Shown here piece after piece: positions 22,529 through 28,235 of a stretch of 29,547 bases of DNA. A program made the position numbers and the translations under genes. Positions within the stretch are counted from its first letter, which is position 1, and every line of letters begins with the position of its first letter. The stretch is taken from positions 1 to 29,547 of IMG/VR virus record IMGVR_UViG_3300022865_000022; one strand, 5' to 3'. The notes beneath the pieces are model-generated. The model was not told the DNA's origin. It was given only the letters and a program-made list of their open reading frames with translations, and made no database searches. The DNA comes from a virus.

Positions 22529-23381
22529 ATACCTTCTCCTCATACTCAGGTGTCTTCATTATAAAGTCAAATGCTTTCTGTGCTAGTGATGCTGCCTTAA
22601 GTATGTGTCTGTTATCATTCGCTAGTACCTTAAGCCATCCTGCTATGTACTCTGTATGTTGTAGCCTACCTTCTATGCCGTTAGCATTACATAACATTGC
22701 AGCACCTAGCTCAGCTACTAGCTCTTCGAAAGCATAGGCTTCATTACCAAACTTACCTTCATTAAGCTTACGATCAAGGCGGGTATCAGCACCAGTCCAG
22801 TGTGTCATCTCATGTAACAGCGTAGCATAGTAGTCTTCAGAGGTATCAAAGTTTTTGAATGATGGCATGTGTATCTCATCCATTGATGGTATATAACAAG
22901 CGGACTCAAAGCCTTCTTTCATCTTAGCACCCGACTGTTTAATGATGTCATCTACATGATCCTTACGGAATCCTGTAGCTTCCCTAACAGGTAGTACTAT
23001 GTTACCCTCTAGTGCATCAAAGTTAAACACACGATAGACTTTCATTACCCTAGCATTAACATCATCACCTGATACCTTATCCTTACCTATGAAAGGTTTA
23101 TAAAAGAATACAGGTACAGATTTCATACCCTTTTTAATAGGATGATCAAGACCAGTGAAGGTCTTAGCTTGGTTATATGTACACCATTGAGTAGAAGCAC
23201 CTACATCTTTCTCATGAGCGTGCATGTTTAACCACATCCAGTTACCTCCAGTGTAAGCACGTTTAGTTACTAGATTCATAGGTCTATCAACAGTCCATGA
23301 CTTATACCATGCCTTAGGATCATCCTTCAATCCTTGAATAACTTTATCCGTTATCATCTTAGCTATTTCATTTGACTTCAT
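22512..23381 (-). CDS. ArdC-type antirestriction protein with metallopeptidase-like domain
   Basis: A 289-aa protein with the ArdC layout. The N-terminal ssDNA-binding-type domain contains WTVDRPMNLVTKRAYTGGN, NMHAHEK, QWCTYNQAK, GMKSVPVFFYKPF and VYRVFNF. The C-terminal zincin-like domain contains LLHEMTHWTG (H190, E191, H194 counting from MKSNE) and AFEELVAELGAAMLC (downstream Glu). ArdC proteins protect incoming plasmid or phage DNA from restriction, probably through ssDNA binding; catalytic use of the zinc site is uncertain. The start at 23381 fits AGGAG at 6 nt; an ATG two codons upstream is less well spaced. It is positioned among early genes, as expected for early anti-defence. Confidence 0.85.
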   Translation of the reverse strand: MKSNEIAKMITDKVIQGLKDDPKAWYKSWTVDRPMNLVTKRAYTGGNWMWLNMHAHEKDVGASTQWCTYNQAKTFTGLDHPIKKGMKSVPVFFYKPFIGKDKVSGDDVNARVMKVYRVFNFDALEGNIVLPVREATGFRKDHVDDIIKQSGAKMKEGFESACYIPSMDEIHMPSFKNFDTSEDYYATLLHEMTHWTGADTRLDRKLNEGKFGNEAYAFEELVAELGAAMLCNANGIEGRLQHTEYIAGWLKVLANDNRHILKAASLAQKAFDFIMKTPEYEEKVYDKAT

Positions 23382-23550
23382 TATCATCTCCTAATAGTTC
23401 TATTGAATCAATTTGAAAACCATATATATCTACTGGATCTAAGTTTTCAATTCTCCTCATAAAGATATTCTCTGCTGCATCTTTGTTAGGTGCTTCAATA
23501 TCAGCACCATATGAGGCTGATTCACTAGCTGTTATATAGTATCTAGGCAT
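23368..23550 (-). CDS. 60-aa hypothetical protein upstream of ardC-like gene
   Basis: MPRYYITASESASYGADIEA, PNKDAAENIFMRRIENLDP, ending IELLGDDNEVK; probably a small alpha/beta domain. AAAGGAG precedes the ATG, its start overlaps the previous stop (TAATG), and its end overlaps the ArdC-like start. Its family is unknown. Confidence 0.55.
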   Translation of the reverse strand: MPRYYITASESASYGADIEAPNKDAAENIFMRRIENLDPVDIYGFQIDSIELLGDDNEVK

Positions 23551-23705
23551 TAGGAATCTCCTTTACTATTTTCTAAGTCTTCATATGCTTTAGCTGTATA
23601 ATATTTTAACAGATGCTTAGTACGTTGTTTTTCAGGCATTTCTTTTATTTCATTATTGTCTCCAATAATGTTATCTAAATAATCTTCTAGGGCTTTACTA
23701 GGCAT
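23550..23705 (-). CDS. 51-aa hypothetical protein
   Basis: MPSKALEDYLDNIIGDNNEI, KEMPEKQRTKHLLKYYTAK, ending ENSKGDS; helical and charged. GGAGAA precedes the start, which overlaps the preceding stop (TAATG), as does its own stop with the next gene. Too short for standard gene calling but fits the coupled array. Confidence 0.55.
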   Translation of the reverse strand: MPSKALEDYLDNIIGDNNEIKEMPEKQRTKHLLKYYTAKAYEDLENSKGDS

Positions 23706-23908
23706 TAGTTATTCTCCATAAATTTAACTCGATAATCCCCTCTGTCAAGAGAGAATACTTTATTAGTACAGTCATCACTATGTACAAATGCTATATGATC
23801 ATCAAGATAATCACAAGCTGATGCAAATGATAGATGTCCTACTGATAGTACATGAGACCACATTGCTATGTTCTCACTCTTAGTACACATTTCTATTTGA
23901 TAAGCCAT
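23705..23908 (-). CDS. 67-aa hypothetical protein
   Basis: MAYQIEMCTKSENIAMWSHV, LSFASACDYLDDHIAFVHS, DRGDYRVKFMENN. GGAGAATC precedes the ATG inside the end of the neighbouring gene. The pattern of a short beta hairpin, helix and strand is plausible. No known family. Confidence 0.5.
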   Translation of the reverse strand: MAYQIEMCTKSENIAMWSHVLSVGHLSFASACDYLDDHIAFVHSDDCTNKVFSLDRGDYRVKFMENN

Positions 23909-24057
23909 TATTGATTCTCCATAAAACGTTCATCTACTAATCGACATGCTTCCATTACTAGAGCATGACCTCTTAATTCAGGTTGATCACATCTTAACTC
24001 TTCTAGTGCATCTTCATAAAGATCAAATCTAATATCTTCATTGGTAGTTAATGCCAT
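23908..24057 (-). CDS. 49-aa hypothetical protein
   Basis: MALTTNEDIRFDLYEDALEE, CDQPELRGHALVMEACRLV, ending RFMENQ; acidic and helical. GGAGAAC precedes the ATG, which overlaps the end of the previous gene. The stop forms TAATG with the next start. Unknown function. Confidence 0.5.
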   Translation of the reverse strand: MALTTNEDIRFDLYEDALEELRCDQPELRGHALVMEACRLVDERFMENQ

Positions 24058-24341
24058 AATGTTCTCCATGTCTTTTTGTTTTTAGATTCTTTCTCTATTA
24101 AGAAACGTTTGTGTTCTTCTTTAGCTACTACTACATCTGTCATTTCTTTCATTGTGTTATAAATAGTCAAGTCTTCCATACTTTCTAAACTAAATAGTTT
24201 TAGTTCTTTTGTTTTCTTTATATAGCAGAGACAATGAGTATCTAATCTTTCTATAATTTTACCATAGATAAAATAATTAGAGTAGTCATTGCAAAATCTA
24301 ATGCCAATAAAATATTTATTGACTAGCTTCTCTTTGTTCAT
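24048..24341 (-). CDS. 97-aa hypothetical protein
   Basis: MNKEKLVNKYFIGIRFCNDY and NYFIYGKIIERLDTHCLCYI, a beta-rich first half, followed by a helical basic C-terminus (KKTWRTLWH). AGGAG lies 8 nt before ATG. No motif recognised. Confidence 0.55.
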   Translation of the reverse strand: MNKEKLVNKYFIGIRFCNDYSNYFIYGKIIERLDTHCLCYIKKTKELKLFSLESMEDLTIYNTMKEMTDVVVAKEEHKRFLIEKESKNKKTWRTLWH

Positions 24342-24350
24342 AGTATTCTC

Positions 24351-24491
24351 CTAGTGTTTAGTCCATGGTATTAAGTCAAGTTCTAACCTCTCACATAAAG
24401 TAATGTATGTTAGTTTACCTATGTCAGACATTTTATCATATTCATTACCTAATTCTATTACTAAGTCTTGTATTACCTCTAGGTCATCCAT
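24351..24491 (-). CDS. 46-aa hypothetical protein
   Basis: MDDLEVIQDLVIELGNEYDK, MSDIGKLTYITLCERLELDL; helical and acidic. It starts on the preceding stop (TAATG) after GGAG, consistent with coupled translation. Unknown function. Confidence 0.5.
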   Translation of the reverse strand: MDDLEVIQDLVIELGNEYDKMSDIGKLTYITLCERLELDLIPWTKH

Positions 24492-24667
24492 TATTCTACT
24501 CCTAATGACATTAATTGTAGCATATTAATTCGTTTTAGTAAAGCAGTACGATCTAAGAATTCAGGTTTAGGGAACTCACTATATATTTTATAGAACTCTA
24601 TACAGAATCGTTCTTGCAATGTATCTGTTGATAGTACATTCATATCTAATTTAGTTACGTTTAACAT
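24491..24667 (-). CDS. 58-aa hypothetical protein
   Basis: MLNVTKLDMNVLSTDTLQER, FCIEFYKIYSEFPKPEFLDR, ending MLQLMSLGVE; helical. AAGGAG lies 6 nt before the ATG. It is the first gene after a ~160-nt structured non-coding stretch. Unknown function. Confidence 0.5.
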   Translation of the reverse strand: MLNVTKLDMNVLSTDTLQERFCIEFYKIYSEFPKPEFLDRTALLKRINMLQLMSLGVE

Positions 24668-24788
24668 AACATTCTCCTTAAGTTATATAATGCCCAGTAT
24701 GACCGTCCATCTAGGCGAGTGTAGCGAGACCGCCTTTGCACTGCTCTTCATCACATTTTGCCAAGCTTTTGTGTGAGCAAAAGCGTAG
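24668..24788 (-). other. Structured non-coding segment (leader or small RNA)
   Basis: No ORF fits here. On the minus strand it holds a perfect 7-bp hairpin (24765-24784, arms CAAAAGC/GCTTTTG, 6-base loop) and a GGCG/CGCC pairing (24714-24734) in a locally GC-rich patch. The unit GGACGGTCATA (24698-24708) recurs before the next upstream gap at 25368-25378. It is either the leader of the gene at 24667 or a small RNA. No clear promoter is seen inside it. Confidence 0.35.
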
Positions 24789-24813
24789 AAAAAAAGGAAC
24801 TCATAAGAGCTCC
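24789..24813 (-). terminator. Rho-independent terminator
   Basis: Minus-strand hairpin GGAGCTC (24813-24807), loop TTAT, GAGTTCC (24802-24796) with one G-T pair, followed by seven T (24795-24789). A textbook terminator directly after the stop of the 97-aa gene at 24827-25120. Confidence 0.75.
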
Positions 24814-24826
24814 CCTTTTCTTAAAC

Positions 24827-25120
24827 CTATGCTTCACCTGCACGAGCTTCAATCATTGCAGTAATTCTTTCTTGTTCAGCTGTCTTATAGTTCTTAATAG
24901 CGTTGATTAAACCATCTACCTTAGATAGTTCATCATATTGACGATACTGTACTAGACTTTCCTTACAATCATTAAGTAATGATATAACACCTGCTAACTT
25001 CATGTTAGGTGATGCTGGTTTACCTTCTTTAGAACCCCAAGCACGTAATTCACCAAACATTCTTTGTCCTTCTGCTTTCTGTTCTGCTGTATATACTGGT
25101 TTAGTTGTTGTTGTAGCCAT
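24827..25120 (-). CDS. 97-aa hypothetical early protein
   Basis: MATTTTKPVYTAEQKAEGQR, MFGELRAWGSKEGKPASPN, then helices (LNDCKESLVQYRQYDELSKV, ITAMIEARAGEA). The start at 25120 is chosen for its GGAG at 9 nt; in-frame extension to 25180 has no ribosome site and crosses the upstream hairpin. It is bracketed by strong hairpins (25167-25198 and 24789-24813), forming a discrete expression unit, which suggests an abundant product. The family is unknown. Confidence 0.6.
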   Translation of the reverse strand: MATTTTKPVYTAEQKAEGQRMFGELRAWGSKEGKPASPNMKLAGVISLLNDCKESLVQYRQYDELSKVDGLINAIKNYKTAEQERITAMIEARAGEA

Positions 25121-25163
25121 GATATTGTTACTCCATATAGTTAAGAATTTTATTACAAAGGGG

Positions 25164-25198
25164 AAAAATTTCCCTCTCACAAAGGGAGGAGGGAAATT
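25164..25198. terminator. Strong hairpin / terminator
   Basis: A perfect 10-bp stem: AATTTCCCTC (25167-25176) pairs with GAGGGAAATT (25189-25198), 12-base loop, followed by T residues on the minus strand. Lies between the 28-aa membrane ORF and the 97-aa gene, so it could end one transcript, attenuate it, or act as an RNase processing or mRNA-stabilising element. Confidence 0.65.
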
Positions 25199-25207
25199 CT
25201 TTACCTG

Positions 25208-25294
25208 TCATATTGTCACTGTTGATAAGTACATTATTGTTAGTATTGGAACTATAAAAGCTATAACTAGTAGAACTATATCTAATTTACTCAT
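25208..25294 (-). CDS. 28-aa membrane microprotein
   Basis: MSKLDIVLLVIAFIVPILTI then MYLSTVTI: nearly the whole peptide is one membrane span. GGAG lies 8 nt before the ATG (TGGAGTAAATGAA). It sits between two strong hairpins in the earliest part of the minus-strand block. An early membrane microprotein could modify the host envelope or block superinfection (speculative). Confidence 0.45.
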   Translation of the reverse strand: MSKLDIVLLVIAFIVPILTIMYLSTVTI

Positions 25295-25319
25295 TTCATT
25301 TACTCCATTTAATTAAAAG

Positions 25320-25355
25320 AAAACTTGGTCTCTCGTGATGACGAGACCTAGTTTT
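25320..25355. terminator. Long interrupted hairpin / terminator or processing site
   Basis: Arms 25320-25332 and 25343-25355 pair at 12 of 13 positions (one T-T mismatch) around a 10-base loop. On the minus strand it is followed by TTTTCTTTTAA. It lies 22 nt after the stop of the first early gene (25378-25641). T7-like early transcripts use RNase III sites of this style, but a terminator is equally possible. Confidence 0.6.
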
Positions 25356-25377
25356 AGTGTACTTAACTATGACCGTC

Positions 25378-25641
25378 CTAGTAGATTTCCAAAGCTTGTC
25401 TATATATTGGATCACTTGCAGAGTCCTTATCTTCTACCCAATAACATGGATCACTAGCAGATAACTCCATTGTCGCAAGTCTTTCCTCTTCAGCTATAGC
25501 ATCTAGTTCTAGTAGGTCTACCTCTCTATTTGGTACATATCGATTGAACCTATACCCTGTATCAAATAACGTATCAGATAACTCATCTACTATCTTCATA
25601 TGACCTGTCTCTTGATTCATTACTTCCATGTAATTAAACAT
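25378..25641 (-). CDS. 87-aa first gene of the minus-strand early block
   Basis: MFNYMEVMNQETGHMKIVDE, LSDTLFDTGYRFNRYVPNRE, then an acidic C-terminal half (LLELDAIAEEERLATMELS, YWVEDKDSASDP). AAGGAAA lies before the ATG. As the promoter-proximal gene it should be expressed first on infection and might act on the host. Its family is unknown. Confidence 0.6.
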   Translation of the reverse strand: MFNYMEVMNQETGHMKIVDELSDTLFDTGYRFNRYVPNREVDLLELDAIAEEERLATMELSASDPCYWVEDKDSASDPIYRQALEIY

Positions 25642-25668
25642 AATGTATTTCCTTATAGAGTTTATAAT

Positions 25669-25710
25669 ATACTACATATTCTGAGTAGCATGACAAAGGG
25701 TGACTGTCAA
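25669..25710 (-). promoter_or_regulatory. Early promoter region (minus strand)
   Basis: A consensus -35 TTGACA (25710-25705) is seen, but its 17-bp-spaced partner (TACTCA, preceded by TGC) is weak. A second pair, TTGTCA (25696-25691) with TAGTAT (25674-25669) at 16 bp, is also possible. Either would give a short leader before the gene at 25641. The region is certainly the place for the early promoter; the exact element is not settled. Confidence 0.5.
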
Positions 25711-25722
25711 CTTACAATGCGG

Positions 25723-25743
25723 TCAATCAGTTGTTTCGATTGA
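25723..25743. repeat. Inverted repeat upstream of the early promoter
   Basis: TCAATC and GATTGA (6-bp perfect arms, 9-base spacer) with extra partial pairing GGTC/GACC outside. The unit CGATTG is also directly repeated at 25737-25752. Possible protein-binding site. Confidence 0.35.
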
Positions 25744-25755
25744 GACCGATTGTTG

Positions 25756-25783
25756 TTTACAGTTACACGACTCATGGTATGAT
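25756..25783 (+). promoter_or_regulatory. Plus-strand promoter into the non-coding region
   Basis: TTTACA (25756-25761), 16-bp spacer, TATGAT (25778-25783) with TGG just before it (extended -10). The sequence after it, AATATTAGTATAGAATAA, closely resembles that around the main promoter at 26196. It would make a ~570-nt leader with no clear gene. Confidence 0.45.
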
Positions 25784-25924
25784 TAGAATATTAGTATAGA
25801 ATAACCACCACTTATTGGTTTGTTTTTATATGTTATATAATTATATATAATTAAGTTACAATAAATAAATAATGATAGGGAATTCTGGTATAAATAATTC
25901 ACATAAAAAGTAATTGATACAAAG

Positions 25925-25939
25925 ACTTATTGAATAAGT
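25925..25939. repeat. 15-bp palindrome
   Basis: ACTTATT-G-AATAAGT: perfect 7-bp arms around one base. It lies in the middle of the control region; a dimeric regulator or replication initiator could bind it. Confidence 0.4.
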
Positions 25940-26016
25940 TAGACTACACTGTTGCATATGGTTAGATTAGTCTATGTGTATCACATCATAGTCATTCATC
26001 ATTCCTAGTAATAATA

Positions 26017-26048
26017 CTATATAATTAGTAATAGGGGGGGTTATATAG
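26017..26048. repeat. Hairpin with G7 loop
   Basis: CTATATAA (26017-26024) and TTATATAG (26041-26048) form a perfect 8-bp stem; the 16-base loop ends in seven consecutive G (26034-26040). A G-run is striking in DNA this AT-rich and may mark an initiation or binding site. Confidence 0.5.
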
Positions 26049-26067
26049 AATAATATACTGTATTATT
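26049..26067. repeat. Inverted repeat next to the G7 hairpin
   Basis: AATAATA-TACTG-TATTATT: 7-bp perfect arms directly following the hairpin stem. Candidate operator. Confidence 0.4.
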
Positions 26068-26172
26068 ATAAGAACCACAATAATTATATCAAAGGGAATA
26101 TGGGGACTATCGTCCATTTAGCAAAGAGTAAACCAAAAATCAAACTAATTAGTAATTAGTACCATTTATCTC

Positions 26173-26201
26173 TTGACTTTCACTAAAAAGTATGGTATAA
26201 T
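26173..26201 (+). promoter_or_regulatory. Strong sigma70 promoter of the packaging operon
   Basis: TTGACT (26173-26178), 17-bp spacer, consensus TATAAT (26196-26201) with TGG as extended -10. The start is predicted near 26208, giving a ~155-nt leader before 26364. Shares most bases with the promoter at 14677-14705, including the spacer. A second extended -10 (TGTTATAAT at about 26285-26293) downstream lacks a -35. Confidence 0.8.
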
Positions 26202-26298
26202 ATTAGTATAATAAGAAGTAATCAATAACATGTAACTACTGATAAGTTAGTTAGTAGGTTTTAAAGGATTGTATCAGTGTATCATGTTATAATAGGAT

Positions 26299-26318
26299 AC
26301 TTAATTAATTAATTAAGT
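26299..26318. repeat. 20-bp perfect palindrome in the leader
   Basis: The sequence ACTTAATTAATTAATTAAGT reads the same on both strands, made of TTAA/AATT units. It lies in the untranslated leader between the main promoter and the first gene; a related short palindrome (CTTAATTTAAG) follows at about 26339-26349. It could form an RNA hairpin or bind a regulator. Confidence 0.5.
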
Positions 26319-26363
26319 TACCTAGAGATTACTTATAACTTAATTTAAGAGGGAACCTGAGTC

Positions 26364-26984
26364 ATGGCTGAGCCAAAGAAAGTAATTAAAAAGATAGCTA
26401 AGAAAATACCTTACGTAGGTACTGCTTTAACAGCAGCATCTATTGCTAAGAAAGTACATAAGATAGTTAAAGCTAAGAAAGCTATGGTACCTGCAAAGGG
26501 TAGTAAAGGATATAAAGATAGTACAGTTAATAAAGTGATTAAGGAAAAACGTGTTGCAGATAATAAGAGATTAGCTAAAGGAGAGCCTGCTAGAAAAGCA
26601 GCCTTCATGGCACGAGTTAGAAAAGAAGTATTAAATAAACCTAAGAAGTCATATAAAACATATGTTGAAAGTCAAGATGCTTATGGTGTACCTACGATTA
26701 AGCCTGTAGGAGGTAAAGCTAAGTCAGGAACTGCCTTTGTAAAGAAAGTAGAGAAGAAACTTGGTACTACTTTTAGCGTTGGTGAAAAAGGACTACAGAA
26801 GTCTGGTGCTATTAGAACTAAAGCTCCTTGGAAAGCTTCCCAACAAAGAAAGGTTAATGCTATAAAAGAGCTCAGAGCTGAGGTTAAAGAAGCAAATAGA
26901 GGAAGCCATCCTTCCGACAAAAAGTATGCCTTACCTAGATATAAAGCTACAAGACCTAAGATTGCTAAAACTAAGAAGAAATAA
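26364..26984 (+). CDS. Lys-rich basic protein, first gene of the packaging operon
   Basis: A 206-aa, strongly basic protein: MAEPKKVIKKIAKKIPYVGT, then TALTAASIAKKVHKIVKAKK, and a C-terminus of Lys/Arg clusters (KATRPKIAKTKKK). An early hydrophobic patch (YVGTALTAASIA) is the only non-basic segment. AGAGGGAACC lies upstream. Composition suggests DNA or RNA binding, perhaps a packaging or injected DNA-compacting protein. No known family is recognised. The ATG of the terminase small subunit overlaps its stop. Confidence 0.6.
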   Translation: MAEPKKVIKKIAKKIPYVGTALTAASIAKKVHKIVKAKKAMVPAKGSKGYKDSTVNKVIKEKRVADNKRLAKGEPARKAAFMARVRKEVLNKPKKSYKTYVESQDAYGVPTIKPVGGKAKSGTAFVKKVEKKLGTTFSVGEKGLQKSGAIRTKAPWKASQQRKVNAIKELRAEVKEANRGSHPSDKKYALPRYKATRPKIAKTKKK

Positions 26985-27376
26985 TGGGTAGACGAACGAT
27001 TGATGCAACTAATGAGATAAGAGCAGCTCAAGGGTTACCCCTCATTAAAAGAAAGACTAGGAGACCTCGAATACGTAAGAGCAATGCTATCTTGCCTGCT
27101 CATAAGAAAGCTCGTTCTCAAGAAGTACTTGCTACCATGCTTAACTCAAAAGGTAAGAGGGTAGTAGAAAAAGTCTTAATGAAAGCTCTGGATGATGACG
27201 ATGATGATCAGATGGCTTGTTTAAAGATTGTTATGGATAGAGTTCTTCCAACAGACTACATCAATAAAATGAAAGGTAATGGTAATCAGATACAGATACA
27301 CATATCAGGTGTAGAAGATCCTAAGATAAACGAGATAGACGTAATAGACATGGAGACAGTAGATGGCACGGAATAA
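26984..27376 (+). CDS. Terminase small subunit-like protein
   Basis: A 130-aa protein. A basic N-terminus (IKRKTRRPRIRKSN) precedes a helical core GKRVVEKVLMKALDDDDDDQ, MACLKIVMDRVLPTDYINK, then a beta segment IQIHISGVED. This layout (VVEK-x-L-x-x-ALDDD...Q-x-x-x-L-K-x-x-MDR-x-x-P) is that of marine-podovirus small terminases, recalled from pattern. It would recognise the packaging site and load TerL. It overlaps the neighbours on both sides. Confidence 0.65.
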   Translation: MGRRTIDATNEIRAAQGLPLIKRKTRRPRIRKSNAILPAHKKARSQEVLATMLNSKGKRVVEKVLMKALDDDDDDQMACLKIVMDRVLPTDYINKMKGNGNQIQIHISGVEDPKINEIDVIDMETVDGTE

Positions 27377-28235
27377 CTTAATTGATAATGCTTTTAGAAG
27401 TGCACAGAGACTCCTGGATCCGAGCTTTGAGCCTGTTACGACTATAACAAAACAAGATGCTTCTAAGCTTGCCTATGACATGAAACTAGATCAAGGTGTT
27501 ACTAATCTTGATGGTACCCCATTCAATACACAAATGAATCAAGGTTACGAAGCAGATACCTTTGGTCAAAGTCTGGATAATCAATCTTTGGAAGAAGAGA
27601 TATTACCTATAAAAAAAAGGGGATATATTCCGATAGTTCCTGATAGTGCTAATCCAGCACTGAGCCTAATAAGAAAAGCAATGGAAAGAGGAGTACCTGA
27701 TGCAGGTGCAGCAGAAGGATCACTAGGTCTGGATAGTGAAGCCTCCAACTTTGTAACTAACTGGGGTAAATACTATCAAACAGACGACAGTTTAATAAAG
27801 AATACACAGGCTAGATTTAGGTTAGCACAGAATTATACTGTACCTAATGAAGCTTTAGAATCTATAGATATTGCTGCTAGTATCTTTGATACAGATAAAG
27901 GGTACTCTGCAGTAGATATTACAGAGTTTCTATCTAAGATTGGTCAGATAGAATCTAAGTATGAAACAAAGGTACAAAAAGATGGCGGAGTTGCTAGATC
28001 ATACTGGCAAGTAGAACCTAAGACTGCTAGAGATTTAATGACAAATTCACGAGCATGGTTTGGAGAAAAGTTTGAAGAGACTTTTAAAGATGCCTCTTGG
28101 AATAAAGGAAATGCAAAAGATTCTTTAAAGGATCTTAGTTTAAAACAATGGTCTAACTTACTATTGGAGGACTCTGATCTAGCTGCAACATTAGCAGCAG
28201 GTAAGATAATAACTACATTCCCTAAAAAGGATTAA
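27363..28235 (+). CDS. Virion-associated protein with lysozyme/transglycosylase-like domain
   Basis: A 290-aa protein. Residues 1-180 are unlike known domains. Residues 185-230 read FLSKIGQIESKYETKV (E197 as candidate catalytic acid) and GGVARSYWQVEPKTARDLM, matching the soluble lytic transglycosylase order of E-S-x-x ... G-x-x-x-x-x-Q-x-x-P-x-T-A. It would cut peptidoglycan, either during DNA ejection or as endolysin for the holin at 1986. Location between TerS and TerL is unusual. The start overlaps the TerS stop by 14 nt. Confidence 0.55.
   Translation: MARNNLIDNAFRSAQRLLDPSFEPVTTITKQDASKLAYDMKLDQGVTNLDGTPFNTQMNQGYEADTFGQSLDNQSLEEEILPIKKRGYIPIVPDSANPALSLIRKAMERGVPDAGAAEGSLGLDSEASNFVTNWGKYYQTDDSLIKNTQARFRLAQNYTVPNEALESIDIAASIFDTDKGYSAVDITEFLSKIGQIESKYETKVQKDGGVARSYWQVEPKTARDLMTNSRAWFGEKFEETFKDASWNKGNAKDSLKDLSLKQWSNLLLEDSDLAATLAAGKIITTFPKKD

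Larger units (their letters stand above)
25642..26363. other. AT-rich divergent control region, candidate origin
   Basis: About 720 bp without a convincing gene between the divergent early (minus) and packaging (plus) operons. It holds the early promoter region (25669-25710), two plus-strand promoters (25756-25783, 26173-26201), several palindromes (25925-25939, 26049-26067, 26299-26318), longer inverted repeats (25723-25743, 25940-25974), a hairpin with seven G in its loop (26017-26048) and very AT-rich stretches (around 25820-25900). Only tiny ORFs exist, e.g. 19 codons at 26100-26159 (MGTIVHLAKSKPKIK...), with weak support. The combination of symmetric repeats, AT-rich DNA and outward promoters suits a replication origin and regulatory hub; this is inference. 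Confidence 0.55.

Noticed and set aside
24668-24826. tRNA gene in the structured gap
   Set aside because: No T-loop motif, no seven-base acceptor stem and no anticodon arm can be fitted.
26100-26159. 19-codon plus-strand ORF in the control region
   Set aside because: Lies upstream of the main promoter, spacing to AAAGGG is too short, and the peptide has no distinguishing feature.
25642-26363. CRISPR array or integrase attachment site
   Set aside because: Repeats are single palindromes without regular spacers, and no integrase or tRNA is present.
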